NCBI RefSeq assembly: GCF_028128615.1
Contig: NZ_AMDP01000018.1
Coordinates: forward strand, 226,001-290,000
Source: Enterococcus sp. 5H
Lineage (GTDB): Bacteria; Bacillota; Bacilli; Lactobacillales; Enterococcaceae
Reading direction: 5' to 3'
Length of the DNA: 64,000 bases
Positions within the stretch are counted from its first letter, which is position 1. Each line of letters begins with the position of its first letter. Both the position numbers and the translations under genes were made by a program. The notes beneath the pieces were generated by a model, which ran no database searches, was not told the origin of the DNA, and worked only from the letters and a program-made list of their open reading frames with translations. Shown here one piece after another: positions 9,203-18,666 of this stretch.

Positions 9203-9895
9203 ATGAACGAAAAATGGATACCAGAAATCATGACACCATTGAAACAAGATATTGTTCAGGTACCAAAAGTTATTGCTCAAGCAAGCGGTATCCGCATCTT
9301 TGGTAAAAAGATTAAATCAATTATTTTCACTACCGACATTGCAATTATTAGAAACACGGATGCCAATGCAGTCATTGCAGTGTATCCTTTTACTCCCCAT
9401 CCGGCCATTACTAAGAGTATCATTGAGGCAGCAGATATTCCAGTGTTTTCTGGAGTTGGCGGTGGTCTAACACAAGGTCAGCGTTCGGCTTATATGAGCT
9501 TGTTTGCAGAAGCACAAGGTTCGATAGGTGTCGTTTTGAATGGTCCAACACCAATCGAAACTGTTGAAATGGTTTGTGAAGCAGTTGATATTCCTGTTGT
9601 TAGTACAGTAACTTCTATTCATACACCGATTGATGAAAAAATTGATGCTGGGGTAACGATGATTAATATCAGTGCAGGTAAAGATACTGCTAAAACAGTG
9701 AAATTTTTCCGAGAAAAATATCCCGAGTTGCCAATTATCGCAACTGGCGGTCCAACCGATGAATCAATTAAAGAAACTATTGAAGCAGGTGCGAATGCAA
9801 TTACGTATACACCACCTTCTAATGGAGAATTATTTAGTCATAAAATGAACAAATATCGAAACATCGAAAAAGAGAATTATCAATCAGAGGAATAA
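9203..9895 (+). CDS. TIM-barrel protein of unknown function (HisF/IMPDH-like fold)
   Basis: The 230-residue cytoplasmic protein has alternating beta/alpha units. GVGGG (about 86-90) and ATGGPTDESI near residue 190 followed by AGANAITY look like the phosphate-binding loops of HisF, ThiG or IMPDH-type barrels. No catalytic residue of a named enzyme could be assigned. GAGAGGGA lies upstream of the ATG. It follows the glucosaminidase by 26 nt and is probably cotranscribed. A perfect 20-bp inverted repeat ends the unit. Confidence 0.65.
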   Translation: MNEKWIPEIMTPLKQDIVQVPKVIAQASGIRIFGKKIKSIIFTTDIAIIRNTDANAVIAVYPFTPHPAITKSIIEAADIPVFSGVGGGLTQGQRSAYMSLFAEAQGSIGVVLNGPTPIETVEMVCEAVDIPVVSTVTSIHTPIDEKIDAGVTMINISAGKDTAKTVKFFREKYPELPIIATGGPTDESIKETIEAGANAITYTPPSNGELFSHKMNKYRNIEKENYQSEE

Positions 9896-9929
9896 CCAAA
9901 ATAGAATTTAATAATAAAATTGATTTGAT

Positions 9930-9979
9930 ACTCTGAAAATTTCAATGAAGAAAAATATTTTCATTGAAATTTTCAGAGT
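9930..9979 (+). terminator. Perfect 20-bp inverted repeat after the TIM-barrel gene
   Basis: The arms 9930-9949 and 9960-9979 are exact reverse complements with a 10-nt loop. The following T tract is weak (TTTTGTAC), so it may act as a poor terminator or an RNA-stabilising hairpin. Its right arm overlaps the -35 proposed for xpt. Confidence 0.6.
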
Positions 9980-9992
9980 TTTGTACTATTGT
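9964..9992 (+). promoter_or_regulatory. Probable promoter of xpt-pbuX
   Basis: TTGAAA (9964-9969), 17 nt, then TATTGT (9987-9992). It would start RNA just before the purine riboswitch. The -10 is imperfect. Confidence 0.4.
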
Positions 9993-10007
9993 AGATTAAT
10001 ACAATTA

Positions 10008-10072
10008 ACTTATATATGGTCATAATATGGTTGACCGTTTCTACCCAGTGCCGTAAATGCTGGTCTATAAGT
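10008..10072 (+). promoter_or_regulatory. Purine riboswitch aptamer, guanine class
   Basis: P1 arms ACTTATA (10008-10014) and TATAAGT (10066-10072) enclose the conserved core: a J1/2 ending in ATATGG, the loop-loop element TTTCTACC, and GCCGTAAA. After the P3 arm CTGG the joining strand reads T-C-T-A. The base in the position equivalent to nucleotide 74 is therefore C, which specifies guanine or hypoxanthine rather than adenine. Ligand binding would stabilise P1 and allow the terminator that follows, switching off xpt-pbuX. Confidence 0.93.
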
Positions 10073-10085
10073 GAAAAAGAGGCTT

Positions 10086-10125
10086 GATCCCTTTTTTGCT
10101 TACGCAGAAAAAGGGATTTTTTTAT
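10086..10125 (+). terminator. Riboswitch-controlled terminator
   Basis: The hairpin GATCCCTTTTTTGC / GCAGAAAAAGGGAT is followed by TTTTTTT, 14 nt after the aptamer. An alternative pairing using the A-rich strand after P1 (GAAAAAGAGG) with the CCCTTTTT arm could act as antiterminator. Confidence 0.85.
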
Positions 10126-10149
10126 TTTTTATAGAGAAAAAACTGATAA

Positions 10150-10755
<606 letters not shown>

Positions 10756-10757
10756 TC

Positions 10758-12077
10758 TTGGGAAAGCAGACAAATCAAACAGAAGCTAAAGTTCTACCTG
10801 AAACTGGCAACGGAAAATCAGCTGTTTTAGGTTTGCAGCATCTATTAGCAATGTATGCAGGCGCAGTGGCAGTTCCACTATTGATTGGTACAGGACTTAA
10901 TTTTAATTCAGAGCAAATGACATATTTAATTTCGATTGATATATTTATGTGCGGAATTGCAACCTTGCTTCAATTGACGGTCAATCGATTTTTCGGAATT
11001 GGCTTGCCAGTTGTTTTAGGGTGTGCCATTCAAGCAGTAGCGCCTTTGATTATGATAGGCAACGATAAAGGTGTCGGTGCGATCTACGGTGCTATCATCG
11101 CATCAGGGATTTTTGTTGTCCTAGTATCTGGGATATTTTCAAAGATAAAAAAATTATTTCCGCCATTAGTGACTGGAACGGTTATTACGGTGATTGGGTT
11201 GACATTGATTCCAGTTGCTGTTGAAAAAATGGGTGGCGGTATTGCTACTGATACAAACTTTGGCAATACAACAAATTTACTATTGGCTTTTGTAACAATT
11301 TTTTTAATCATTGTTGTTCAAGTATGGGGACGCGGTTTTATCAAATCGATTGCCGTATTAGTAGGTCTCGTTGGCGGAACAGTTCTTGCAGCTATTTTAG
11401 GTCAAGTTGATTTAGCGCCAGTAGGTCAAGCAACGTGGTTTAATTTTCCTCAGCCATTTTATTTTGGGACGCCGACATTTGACATTTCCTCAATCTTGTT
11501 GATGATTATTATTTCTATTGTTAGTATGGTTGAGTCTACAGGTGTTTATTTTGCTTTAGGTGATATTACAGGGAAAAAAATCGGTGAAGAAGAATTAAAA
11601 AAAGGTTATTGCGCTGAAGGATTAGCTGTTATTTTAGGTGGGATTTTTAATACTTTTCCGTATACTGGTTTTTCTCAAAATGTTGGATTGGTACAGCTTT
11701 CTGGGATCAAAACACGTCGGCCAATTTATTATTCTGCATTTTTCTTGATTGCATTAGGGCTGTTACCGAAAGTCGGTGCAATTGCTCAGATTATTCCAGA
11801 ACCAGTGTTAGGCGGCGGGATGTTGGTGATGTTTGGGATGGTTGCAGTTCAAGGGATGCGGATGTTGTCTAAAGTTGACTATAACAATGATAAAAATTTA
11901 CTAATTATTGCAATTTCTATAGGTTTTGGGTTAGGCTTTAACATGATGCCAACGTTGTTCCAACAAATGCCGGAAACAGTGCGGATGTTCACTGGAAACG
12001 GAATTGTGATGAGTAGTTTAACTGCAATTATTTTGAATTTACTCTTTAATGGTCTAAAAAGTCATCCAGAAATTTAG
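10758..12077 (+). CDS. pbuX: Xanthine permease, NCS2 family
   Basis: This membrane nucleobase:cation symporter of 439 residues has about 12-14 hydrophobic helices. The NCS2 signatures include GLQHLLAMYAGAVAVPLLIG near the N-terminus, VESTGVYFALGDITGK in the middle and NTFPYTGFSQNVGLVQLSGI. It starts with TTG two bases after the xpt stop; the GGAG near 10744 at the end of xpt is its likely ribosome site, so translation is coupled. With xpt it imports and traps xanthine under guanine riboswitch control. Confidence 0.93.
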   Translation: MGKQTNQTEAKVLPETGNGKSAVLGLQHLLAMYAGAVAVPLLIGTGLNFNSEQMTYLISIDIFMCGIATLLQLTVNRFFGIGLPVVLGCAIQAVAPLIMIGNDKGVGAIYGAIIASGIFVVLVSGIFSKIKKLFPPLVTGTVITVIGLTLIPVAVEKMGGGIATDTNFGNTTNLLLAFVTIFLIIVVQVWGRGFIKSIAVLVGLVGGTVLAAILGQVDLAPVGQATWFNFPQPFYFGTPTFDISSILLMIIISIVSMVESTGVYFALGDITGKKIGEEELKKGYCAEGLAVILGGIFNTFPYTGFSQNVGLVQLSGIKTRRPIYYSAFFLIALGLLPKVGAIAQIIPEPVLGGGMLVMFGMVAVQGMRMLSKVDYNNDKNLLIIAISIGFGLGFNMMPTLFQQMPETVRMFTGNGIVMSSLTAIILNLLFNGLKSHPEI

Positions 12078-12115
12078 TTATAAAAAGAACCTGTACCATT
12101 ATTTATTCAAATAGT

Positions 12116-12163
12116 AAGAGCTTGAAATCTAACTCACAGAGTTATGCTTCAAGCTCTTTTTTG
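12116..12163 (+). terminator. Terminator of xpt-pbuX
   Basis: A two-part stem (AAGAGCTTGAA with TTCAAGCTCTT, and inner AACTC with GAGTT) is followed by TTTTTT. Confidence 0.85.
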
Positions 12164-12188
12164 TTTACAGAATTATGTTGTTCTGGTC

Positions 12189-13892
12189 TTAAAGTGGTAA
12201 TTTAATAGTTATAACCGTTCCATGACCGATTCGACTTTCAATAAAAAGCTCAGCTTGATTATTATAGAATAAATTCATTCGCTCCTGAACATTATGGATA
12301 CCGATACCTGAATAAGTTTGTTTTTCTTTATTTATCGTATTTGTTTGAGTGAAGCCGACGCCTGTATCAATTATTTCGATTAAAATATGGTTTGGTGTTT
12401 TTCGAGCGTTGACACAAATTGAACCAGTTTCTTCATTAGGAAAAGCGTGAATAAAGGCATTTTCTACAAAAGGTTGAAGTAACAGCTTAGGAATCGAAGT
12501 TTCTAATAAATCGTCTGGGACAATCGCCATAAATTTTATATGATTACCATAGCGAGTATTTAAAATTGTTGAAAAATCTTTCAAAATTGCTAGTTCTTGT
12601 TTTAGTGTAATCAGTTCATTCGTGTTATAGATAGTTTGTTCTAATAAATGGATAAAGGCATCGATTGAAGAAACGGCTTCGTTATTTTTATTTGCAAAAA
12701 TGAGAAACTTAATACTAGCTAATGTATTATAAATAAAATGTGGTTTTATGTGCAGTTGTAAAGACTGAAATTCAGTTTTTCTTTTTTCTTTTTCTGTATA
12801 AATTAATTGCTGCATGTATAAATTTAAGCCATCTTGAAGATAGTTATAGGACGAAATTAATTTTTTTATTTCATATGTGCCGCTAACAGTCATTTTTTGA
12901 TTGAAATTTCCTGCAACTATTTGCGGCGTTCGTTCAATTAGTTTATACAACGGATCTAGAATCTTTTTCAGATAAAAAAAGATCAAAATAAGCAAGAGCG
13001 AAAAACTTAAGAGTGTGATTGTAATTATTTTAGACCAGATATTCATTTCCTTTTTTAAGGCATTAAGCTGAATTTCGCTAGTAATAGAAAAATTAAAACT
13101 TGGAATCAGCAATTCTTGCGTAACAAAGTCTGTGTTAGATTGTTGTTCTTTATTCGTACGAACTAATTTTTTTTGATTAGATGAAAGTATTTGATTTGAT
13201 TGATTGGTCATGGAGATTGTATTTACATTGGGAGAAACCAATCGATCATAAATGCTCGAAAAATCTGGTTCAGTTAATTCTATAAATGCATAACCGATTA
13301 TCGTATCATTTTTTCCATCTGTGATACTGGTGCCAGATAAAATCGTTGGTACAGAATTTAAACGTTTAATCATTTCAAAATCGGGTGCAATTGAAGTGAT
13401 TAAATTGGGTTCTTGTGCTAATGATTGAACTAATGATTCTTCAAGAATTTGATTAGGACTTAATTTTTCAACGGCATGATTACTATAGTAACTTTGTTGG
13501 TTGGTTCCAATTAGTATAAGGTGATAAGGGATATTCTGATAGAGATGATCGGATTGGCTATCAAAAAAATAGCTGAATTGGTAGTACACATTATAGTTCT
13601 CTGAAGCATCAGTATTTTTATCTAACGTTAAAAAGTTTTTGACTTCAGAAGAATTTTTAAACTTTGTCAAAATAGTATTAATTGAATTATGTAAATTTTC
13701 GTATTCAATCACACTTCGTTCCAGAACTAGCTGGTTTGAATCTACATAAGAATCAATGTAACTTTTACTTGAAAGATCAATCACTACCGTTGTTAAAATT
13801 GCACTTAAAGCACTCATGAAAATCATGATAATAAGCATGATCTCAAAAAATAATTGATGATTAAAAAAATACTTTTTGATCCACTTAATCAC
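12189..13892 (-). CDS. Sensor histidine kinase, YesM/LytS type
   Basis: This membrane kinase of 567 residues has a transmembrane helix at about 17-38, a 240-residue extracellular sensor, a second helix near 287-307 and a HAMP linker. The His_kinase domain (PF06580) has phosphoacceptor His385 in KPHFIYNT, and a HATPase_c domain follows with PFVENAFIHAF and DTGVGF. It starts with GTG after AGGAGAAC and overlaps the end of the response regulator gene by 8 nt. Kinases of this type sense extracellular sugars with a partner binding protein. Its divergence from a galactoside transporter suggests it senses a galactoside or oligosaccharide. Confidence 0.9.
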   Translation of the reverse strand: MIKWIKKYFFNHQLFFEIMLIIMIFMSALSAILTTVVIDLSSKSYIDSYVDSNQLVLERSVIEYENLHNSINTILTKFKNSSEVKNFLTLDKNTDASENYNVYYQFSYFFDSQSDHLYQNIPYHLILIGTNQQSYYSNHAVEKLSPNQILEESLVQSLAQEPNLITSIAPDFEMIKRLNSVPTILSGTSITDGKNDTIIGYAFIELTEPDFSSIYDRLVSPNVNTISMTNQSNQILSSNQKKLVRTNKEQQSNTDFVTQELLIPSFNFSITSEIQLNALKKEMNIWSKIITITLLSFSLLLILIFFYLKKILDPLYKLIERTPQIVAGNFNQKMTVSGTYEIKKLISSYNYLQDGLNLYMQQLIYTEKEKRKTEFQSLQLHIKPHFIYNTLASIKFLIFANKNNEAVSSIDAFIHLLEQTIYNTNELITLKQELAILKDFSTILNTRYGNHIKFMAIVPDDLLETSIPKLLLQPFVENAFIHAFPNEETGSICVNARKTPNHILIEIIDTGVGFTQTNTINKEKQTYSGIGIHNVQERMNLFYNNQAELFIESRIGHGTVITIKLPL

Positions 13893-15315
13893 GGGCAGTT
13901 CTCCTATAGTTTGATGGGGATGTTTGTGTTATTTTTTTGAAAACTTTTGAAAAATAACTGGTATCAGTATAACCAACTTGAGCACTTACATCTGAGATAG
14001 CTAAATCTGTCTTTTTTAAGAGTTGTTTGGCTGCGGTAATGCGAATATCATTCAAGTAATCTGTAAATGATTGACCGGTAACTGTGACAAAATATCGTGA
14101 TAAATAATTATAATTAAAGTGGAATTGTTCAGCAATCGAGGCTAGGTTAATACCTGTTGCATAATGTTTCTGAATATAATCTAAAATAAGTTGAATGGTT
14201 GTATCTTCGCTGTTATTTAAATAATTCTGACGAACAGATTTCAAGAAACTTACAATATTTTGAGCAGCTTGATCTTGTGTATCAACCTGATTATTGATTG
14301 TTAAATAAGTCAGTTTTTCCATTGCGATTGACCGGTTAAGTGTATCTTCCATTTTTGATAATAGTGAAATGATGTTTGAGCTAAAGAAATTTTGAAAATC
14401 ACTTTTTAAAAACGGACGCTGGTCTTCAGCAATTGACTGTAATGACATTATAGCTTCAGAAAAATATTCTTTTTTGATTAATTTATTAATCGTTTTTTGT
14501 TCAGAATGTAGTTGGTGTGTTTCAATGATTAAATCTTGTGAGTTCCAGATAAAATATGGTGTAGAAAAGTAATAATGAAAATCACCATAAAATTTTACAG
14601 CTAAACTAAGTTGATCTTCTAGCCAACCAATATCATTGGTGCTATTAAAAAAAATATAGGGCAGAGTTAGTGTACTTAATTCTATCGTGTGATTTGAAAG
14701 AGAATGATTAATCAGCACTAAATAACAATTTTTGAAAGGAAGAGTGTATATTTGGAAGTTAGGTTCATTTAGAAAGCGCTTTACAAATTCTGTAATCTCA
14801 TTAATTGTAAAAAAGTTATTTTCCTGAATTAAAAAACAACTAAAATAAGGATAGTCAAAATGGATCTCTCTCAATGAAATCACTTCTGCTTTTTCTTTTT
14901 CTGAAAAATGAGAAAGAGATAACTGGAATTTTTTGGTTGGCGGGCATAAATCTAATAAAATTTGTTCGACTATTTCAGCGTTAATCGAAGGTTTTAAAAT
15001 ATATTCACGTGCGCCATTAATCATTGCTGTTTTGACATAGTCTAAATCGTTGTAGCTGCTTAAAATGACCACTTTTATTTCAGGATACCGTTTGGTCACA
15101 GCTTTTGTTAGCTCGATACCGTCGAGATGAGGCATCATGATATCAGTAAAAATAATATCAGGCTGATTTTCTTCACATAGTTTTAGTGCTTCTAAACCAT
15201 TAGCAGCAGTATTTGAGATAGTGTATCCTAGTTGATCCCAAGGTAAAATGTTCGCAAATCCGTTATGGATGTAAAATTCATCATCAACAATCATGATCTT
15301 TTTTTTATCTGTCAA
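13885..15315 (-). CDS. Response regulator with AraC-type DNA-binding domain, YesN type
   Basis: The 476-residue protein has an N-terminal receiver domain (DD at 11-12, phosphoacceptor Asp58 in FTDIMMPHLDG, Lys in ILKPS). A long linker follows, then two AraC helix-turn-helix motifs in the last 100 residues (INLASIAEQFHFNYNYLSRYF and ISDVSAQVGYTDTSYFSKVF). It starts with TTG after AGAGGTGG. It is the partner of the overlapping YesM-type kinase and most likely activates the divergent transporter and glycosidase operon beginning at 15525. The 209-bp gap between them would hold its binding sites. Confidence 0.9.
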   Translation of the reverse strand: MTDKKKIMIVDDEFYIHNGFANILPWDQLGYTISNTAANGLEALKLCEENQPDIIFTDIMMPHLDGIELTKAVTKRYPEIKVVILSSYNDLDYVKTAMINGAREYILKPSINAEIVEQILLDLCPPTKKFQLSLSHFSEKEKAEVISLREIHFDYPYFSCFLIQENNFFTINEITEFVKRFLNEPNFQIYTLPFKNCYLVLINHSLSNHTIELSTLTLPYIFFNSTNDIGWLEDQLSLAVKFYGDFHYYFSTPYFIWNSQDLIIETHQLHSEQKTINKLIKKEYFSEAIMSLQSIAEDQRPFLKSDFQNFFSSNIISLLSKMEDTLNRSIAMEKLTYLTINNQVDTQDQAAQNIVSFLKSVRQNYLNNSEDTTIQLILDYIQKHYATGINLASIAEQFHFNYNYLSRYFVTVTGQSFTDYLNDIRITAAKQLLKKTDLAISDVSAQVGYTDTSYFSKVFKKITQTSPSNYRRTARD

Positions 15316-15464
15316 TTGATTTCCACCTCTTTGACTATTTTAATAAACAGACTGTATCAGAGGAGTAGGAGCTTTGTCAATTTGTTTTTCTTAAAAGCAC
15401 TTTTTAGTCAATTAGTAAAATATCCACTTTTTGGTAAAAAACACACTCAGTTTTAGCAGCTTAT

Positions 15465-15478
15465 TGTAAGCGGTATCT
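15465..15478 (+). promoter_or_regulatory. cre-like site (CcpA) in the galactoside operon promoter
   Basis: TGTAAGCGGTATCT matches the catabolite-responsive consensus TGWAANCGNTNWCA at 13 of 14 positions. It overlaps a possible promoter (TTGTAA 15464-15469, 17 nt, TAAACT 15487-15492), so CcpA binding would block transcription when glucose is present. The site is seen; the regulation is inferred. Confidence 0.6.
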
Positions 15479-15524
15479 TTTTCGCTTAAACTTAAATTAT
15501 CGAAAGAAAGGGCGTGCCGTAAAA

Positions 15525-16820
15525 ATGAAATTAGTGAAAAAATTGTTTGTTTTATTAGCCGCTGTAATGGTTGTTACAGCTTGCTCCAATCAAAGTGATA
15601 GTTCGAAAGAATCTGGTAAGGGGGATAAAATTACCATTTGGGCTTGGGATGAATCGTTTAATATCAAAGCTGTGGATGAAGCAATTAAGGTTTACAAAGA
15701 AAAAGCAGATGTTACTGAAGCAGATTTTGAAGTAGTAACAATGGCGCAAGATGATATTGTTCAAAAATTAAATACCAGTTTAGCTTCAGGAAATACAGAA
15801 GGTCTGCCGGAAATTGTTTTGATTGAAGATTATCGTATTCAAGGATATCTAACCTCATTTCCAGATGCGTTTGAGCCTCTAACAGATATTGTTAACGAAG
15901 CAGATTTCTCAAGCTATAAATTTGGGATTAATAAAGTTGGCGACGAAATTTACGGTGTTCCGTTTGACAGTGGTGTAGCTGGATTATTTTACCGAACTGA
16001 CTATTTAGAAGAAGCAGGTTATACAGCAGATGATCTGAAAGATATTACCTGGGAAACATATATCACGATTGCAAAAGATGTTAAAACGAAAACAGGGAAA
16101 AATATGATTGGTTTAAATCCAAGTGACTTAGGAACATTAAGAGTGATGATGCAGTCAGCTGGAGGTTGGTATCTAAAAGACGGAACCACTGTTGATATTG
16201 CTGACAACGATATTTTAAAAGAATCACTGAAAGTATATGTTGATTTAATGAATTCAGGTACCGTTACGTTAACACCGGATTGGAATGCTGGCGTTAGTGC
16301 TGTCAATAATGGCGATGTAGCTAGTGCGCCAACCGGTGCTTGGTATGCTGGGACGATTATGGGGAATGAAGAACAAAGTGGTAAATGGGCTATTTCTGAG
16401 ATTCCAAGACTAGGTAATGTAAAAACATCAATTAACGCCTCAAGTATTGGCGGCGGAGGCTGGTATGTACTTAAAGGCGTAGGTGATAGTGATAAAGCGA
16501 AAGACTTTTTGAAACAAACATTTGCAACGGATGCAGAATTAATGAATACGTTAGCTAACGAAATTGGCTTAGTAAGTACATTAAATGCTGCTGCTGAAAC
16601 AAAAAATTATCAATCACCAAACAAATTCTTTAGTGATGAGAAAATTTTTGAAAACTTCTCAAAATGGTCAGGAGAAGTTCCCGTTGTTAACTACGGATTG
16701 CACACATATGCGATTGAAAATATTTTTACTGAATATGTTCAAAAAATTGTTAGTGGTGCTCCTATTGATAAAACTTTAGAAGATGCTCAAAAACAAATTG
16801 AATCATCTATCCAAAATTAA
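15525..16820 (+). CDS. Sugar ABC transporter substrate-binding lipoprotein
   Basis: This extracellular solute-binding protein (family 1) of 431 residues has a signal peptide with lipobox VVTAC and lipidated Cys20. The mature domain has the SBP fold of CUT1 systems, with KITIWAWDES, YGVPFDSGVAGLFYRTDYLEEAG and APTGAWYAG. It would capture an oligosaccharide outside the cell for the two permeases that follow. The AAGAAAGGG ribosome site is about 12 nt from the ATG, slightly long. The neighbouring glycosidases point to alpha- and beta-galactosides. Confidence 0.9.
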   Translation: MKLVKKLFVLLAAVMVVTACSNQSDSSKESGKGDKITIWAWDESFNIKAVDEAIKVYKEKADVTEADFEVVTMAQDDIVQKLNTSLASGNTEGLPEIVLIEDYRIQGYLTSFPDAFEPLTDIVNEADFSSYKFGINKVGDEIYGVPFDSGVAGLFYRTDYLEEAGYTADDLKDITWETYITIAKDVKTKTGKNMIGLNPSDLGTLRVMMQSAGGWYLKDGTTVDIADNDILKESLKVYVDLMNSGTVTLTPDWNAGVSAVNNGDVASAPTGAWYAGTIMGNEEQSGKWAISEIPRLGNVKTSINASSIGGGGWYVLKGVGDSDKAKDFLKQTFATDAELMNTLANEIGLVSTLNAAAETKNYQSPNKFFSDEKIFENFSKWSGEVPVVNYGLHTYAIENIFTEYVQKIVSGAPIDKTLEDAQKQIESSIQN

Positions 16821-16840
16821 TTAGAGCAGTCTTAATTTAA

Positions 16841-16883
16841 AGGGTATGAGACAAAACAAACGATCTGTTTTGCCTTGTACCCT
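16841..16883 (+). terminator. Hairpin between binding-protein and permease genes
   Basis: The outer arms AGGGTA and TACCCT enclose CAAAACA and TGTTTTG. There is no T tract, so it is more likely an RNA-stabilising or partial-termination hairpin that gives more binding protein than permease. It belongs to a GAGACAAAAC palindrome type seen twice more in the window. Confidence 0.5.
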
Positions 16884-16944
16884 ATAGTTTAAAATTAAAT
16901 TTTGTCACTACATTTTACACAGTAGAAAGTTTGGAGGAATCAGG

Positions 16945-17829
16945 ATGCGTAGTAAGTCGGGACTGACCAAGAAAAGTACCGGTTCTTATTTTTATTTGCC
17001 TAGTGTGATTATTATTTCCATTATTGTTTTTTTCCCCATGATACAGGCACTAATTATGTCATTTCAAACAGGCTCACCAGTTAACATGCAATTTTCAGGC
17101 TTATCGAATTATATCAGAATGTTAAGCGATGAAACCTTTAAAAAAGCAGCATTTAATACTAGTTTATATTTGCTTATTCAAGTACCGTTAATGATTTTGC
17201 TGTCAATGGTCATTTCTGTTTTACTGAATCAAAAAAATCTGAAGTTTCGTTCATTTTTCCGAATCGCGATTTTCTTGCCTTGTATTACGTCATTGGTCTC
17301 TTATTCATTGATTATGAAGTCTTTGTTTATGGAAAACGGATTGGTGAATACTATTTTGTTAAATAGTCACTTGATTTCTGAGCCGATTCTTTGGCTGACA
17401 CATCCTGTTTGGGCAAAAGTTTTAATCGTTATTTCGATTACGTGGCGCTGGACTGGTTACAACATGATCTTTTTCTTATCTGGCTTGCAAAATATTGATC
17501 CAGCAATTTATGAAGCAGCCGATATTGATGGTACCTCAGAGTGGCAAAAATTTTTCAGGATTACGGTTCCTATGTTGAAACCGATTATTTTATTTACAAC
17601 CATTACTTCAACCATAGGTACACTGCAATTGTTTGATGAAGTTGTGAATATTACCAATGGTGGTCCAGCCAATGCGACCATGACACTTTCACAATATATC
17701 TATAATTTAAGTTATAAGTTTACGCCGAATTTCGGTTATGCAGCAGCAATTTCGTTTGTTATTGTATTGGCGATTGTATGTTTAACGATGATTCAAATGA
17801 AGCTTGGAGGAAGTAGTGATGTCGAATAA
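16945..17829 (+). CDS. Sugar ABC transporter permease (CUT1, MalF-like)
   Basis: The 294-residue inner-membrane permease has six predicted helices. The cytoplasmic EAA loop, EAADIDGTSEWQKFFRITVP (about 192-211), docks the ATPase. It has an N-terminal cytoplasmic stretch followed by LPSVIIISIIVFFPMIQALIMS. GGAGG precedes the ATG. The next permease gene begins inside its last codons. It pairs with that protein to form the channel for the lipoprotein-bound sugar. Confidence 0.92.
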   Translation: MRSKSGLTKKSTGSYFYLPSVIIISIIVFFPMIQALIMSFQTGSPVNMQFSGLSNYIRMLSDETFKKAAFNTSLYLLIQVPLMILLSMVISVLLNQKNLKFRSFFRIAIFLPCITSLVSYSLIMKSLFMENGLVNTILLNSHLISEPILWLTHPVWAKVLIVISITWRWTGYNMIFFLSGLQNIDPAIYEAADIDGTSEWQKFFRITVPMLKPIILFTTITSTIGTLQLFDEVVNITNGGPANATMTLSQYIYNLSYKFTPNFGYAAAISFVIVLAIVCLTMIQMKLGGSSDVE

Positions 17830-18652
17830 AGCAAAAACAATTTTTAAATATTTCTTTTTATCATTAGCCGCGTTTATTTCAGTATTTCCTTTCCTATTCA
17901 TGTTGTTAGGGGTAACGAATAAATCAATTGATATCAGTAGTGGAAATTTAAAATTAGGAGGAGAGTTTCTTACTAATCTGAGCAATTTATTTTCCAATGA
18001 TTTGAATTTTCAACGAGCTTTTATGAATTCATTGATTATTGCTGTGATTACAACGATTTTAGCCTTAATTATTTCTTCGATTGCAGGTTATGGATTTGAA
18101 ATTTACCGAACTAAGCGATCCGAAAAAATCTTTAATTTTATTTTATTGTCGATGATGGTTCCGTTCGCGTCCTTGATGATTCCTCTGTATCGGATGTTTG
18201 GCCGTCTAAATGCGGCTGGTTTATCTTCATTTGGATTGAATAGTTATTTTTCCGTGATTATCCCAGCTGTTTCTACTGCGTTTTTGATTTTCTTCTTTCG
18301 TCAGAATGCAAAGGCATTTCCCAAAGAATTAGTGGAAGCCGCTCGAATTGACGGCGTTTCGGAAATAGGTATATTTTTTAGAATTTTTATGCCGGCTGCA
18401 AAAAATACTTATGCCGCAGGTGCAATTATCACTTTTATGAGTTCTTGGAACAATTACTTATGGCCATTAGTTGCTTTACAATCACCAGAAAAAAGAACGT
18501 TGCCTTTAGTTCTTTCAGCTATGGGAGCCTCTTATACACCAGATTTTGGGATGATGATGACAGGGATTGTTATTTCAACCATACCGACGGCTGTGATTTT
18601 CTTTGTGATGCAAAAACAATTTGTACAAGGAATGATTGGCTCGATTAAATAA
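17819..18652 (+). CDS. Sugar ABC transporter permease (CUT1, MalG-like)
   Basis: This is a 277-residue, six-helix permease with the EAA loop EAARIDGVSEIGIFFRIFMP. I chose ATG 17819 (MSNKAKTIF), preceded by TTGGAGG, rather than an in-frame start at 17804. It overlaps the MalF-like gene by 11 nt. No ATP-binding subunit follows; the next gene is a glycosidase. The system must therefore borrow a general CUT1 ATPase (MsmK/MsiK type) encoded elsewhere. Confidence 0.92.
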   Translation: MSNKAKTIFKYFFLSLAAFISVFPFLFMLLGVTNKSIDISSGNLKLGGEFLTNLSNLFSNDLNFQRAFMNSLIIAVITTILALIISSIAGYGFEIYRTKRSEKIFNFILLSMMVPFASLMIPLYRMFGRLNAAGLSSFGLNSYFSVIIPAVSTAFLIFFFRQNAKAFPKELVEAARIDGVSEIGIFFRIFMPAAKNTYAAGAIITFMSSWNNYLWPLVALQSPEKRTLPLVLSAMGASYTPDFGMMMTGIVISTIPTAVIFFVMQKQFVQGMIGSIK

Positions 18653-18666
18653 AAAGGAGATGTCTT

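Noticed and set aside
14771..14785. A cre-like AGAAAGCGCTTTACA
   Set aside because: It lies inside the response regulator coding sequence, has three mismatches and is far from any promoter.
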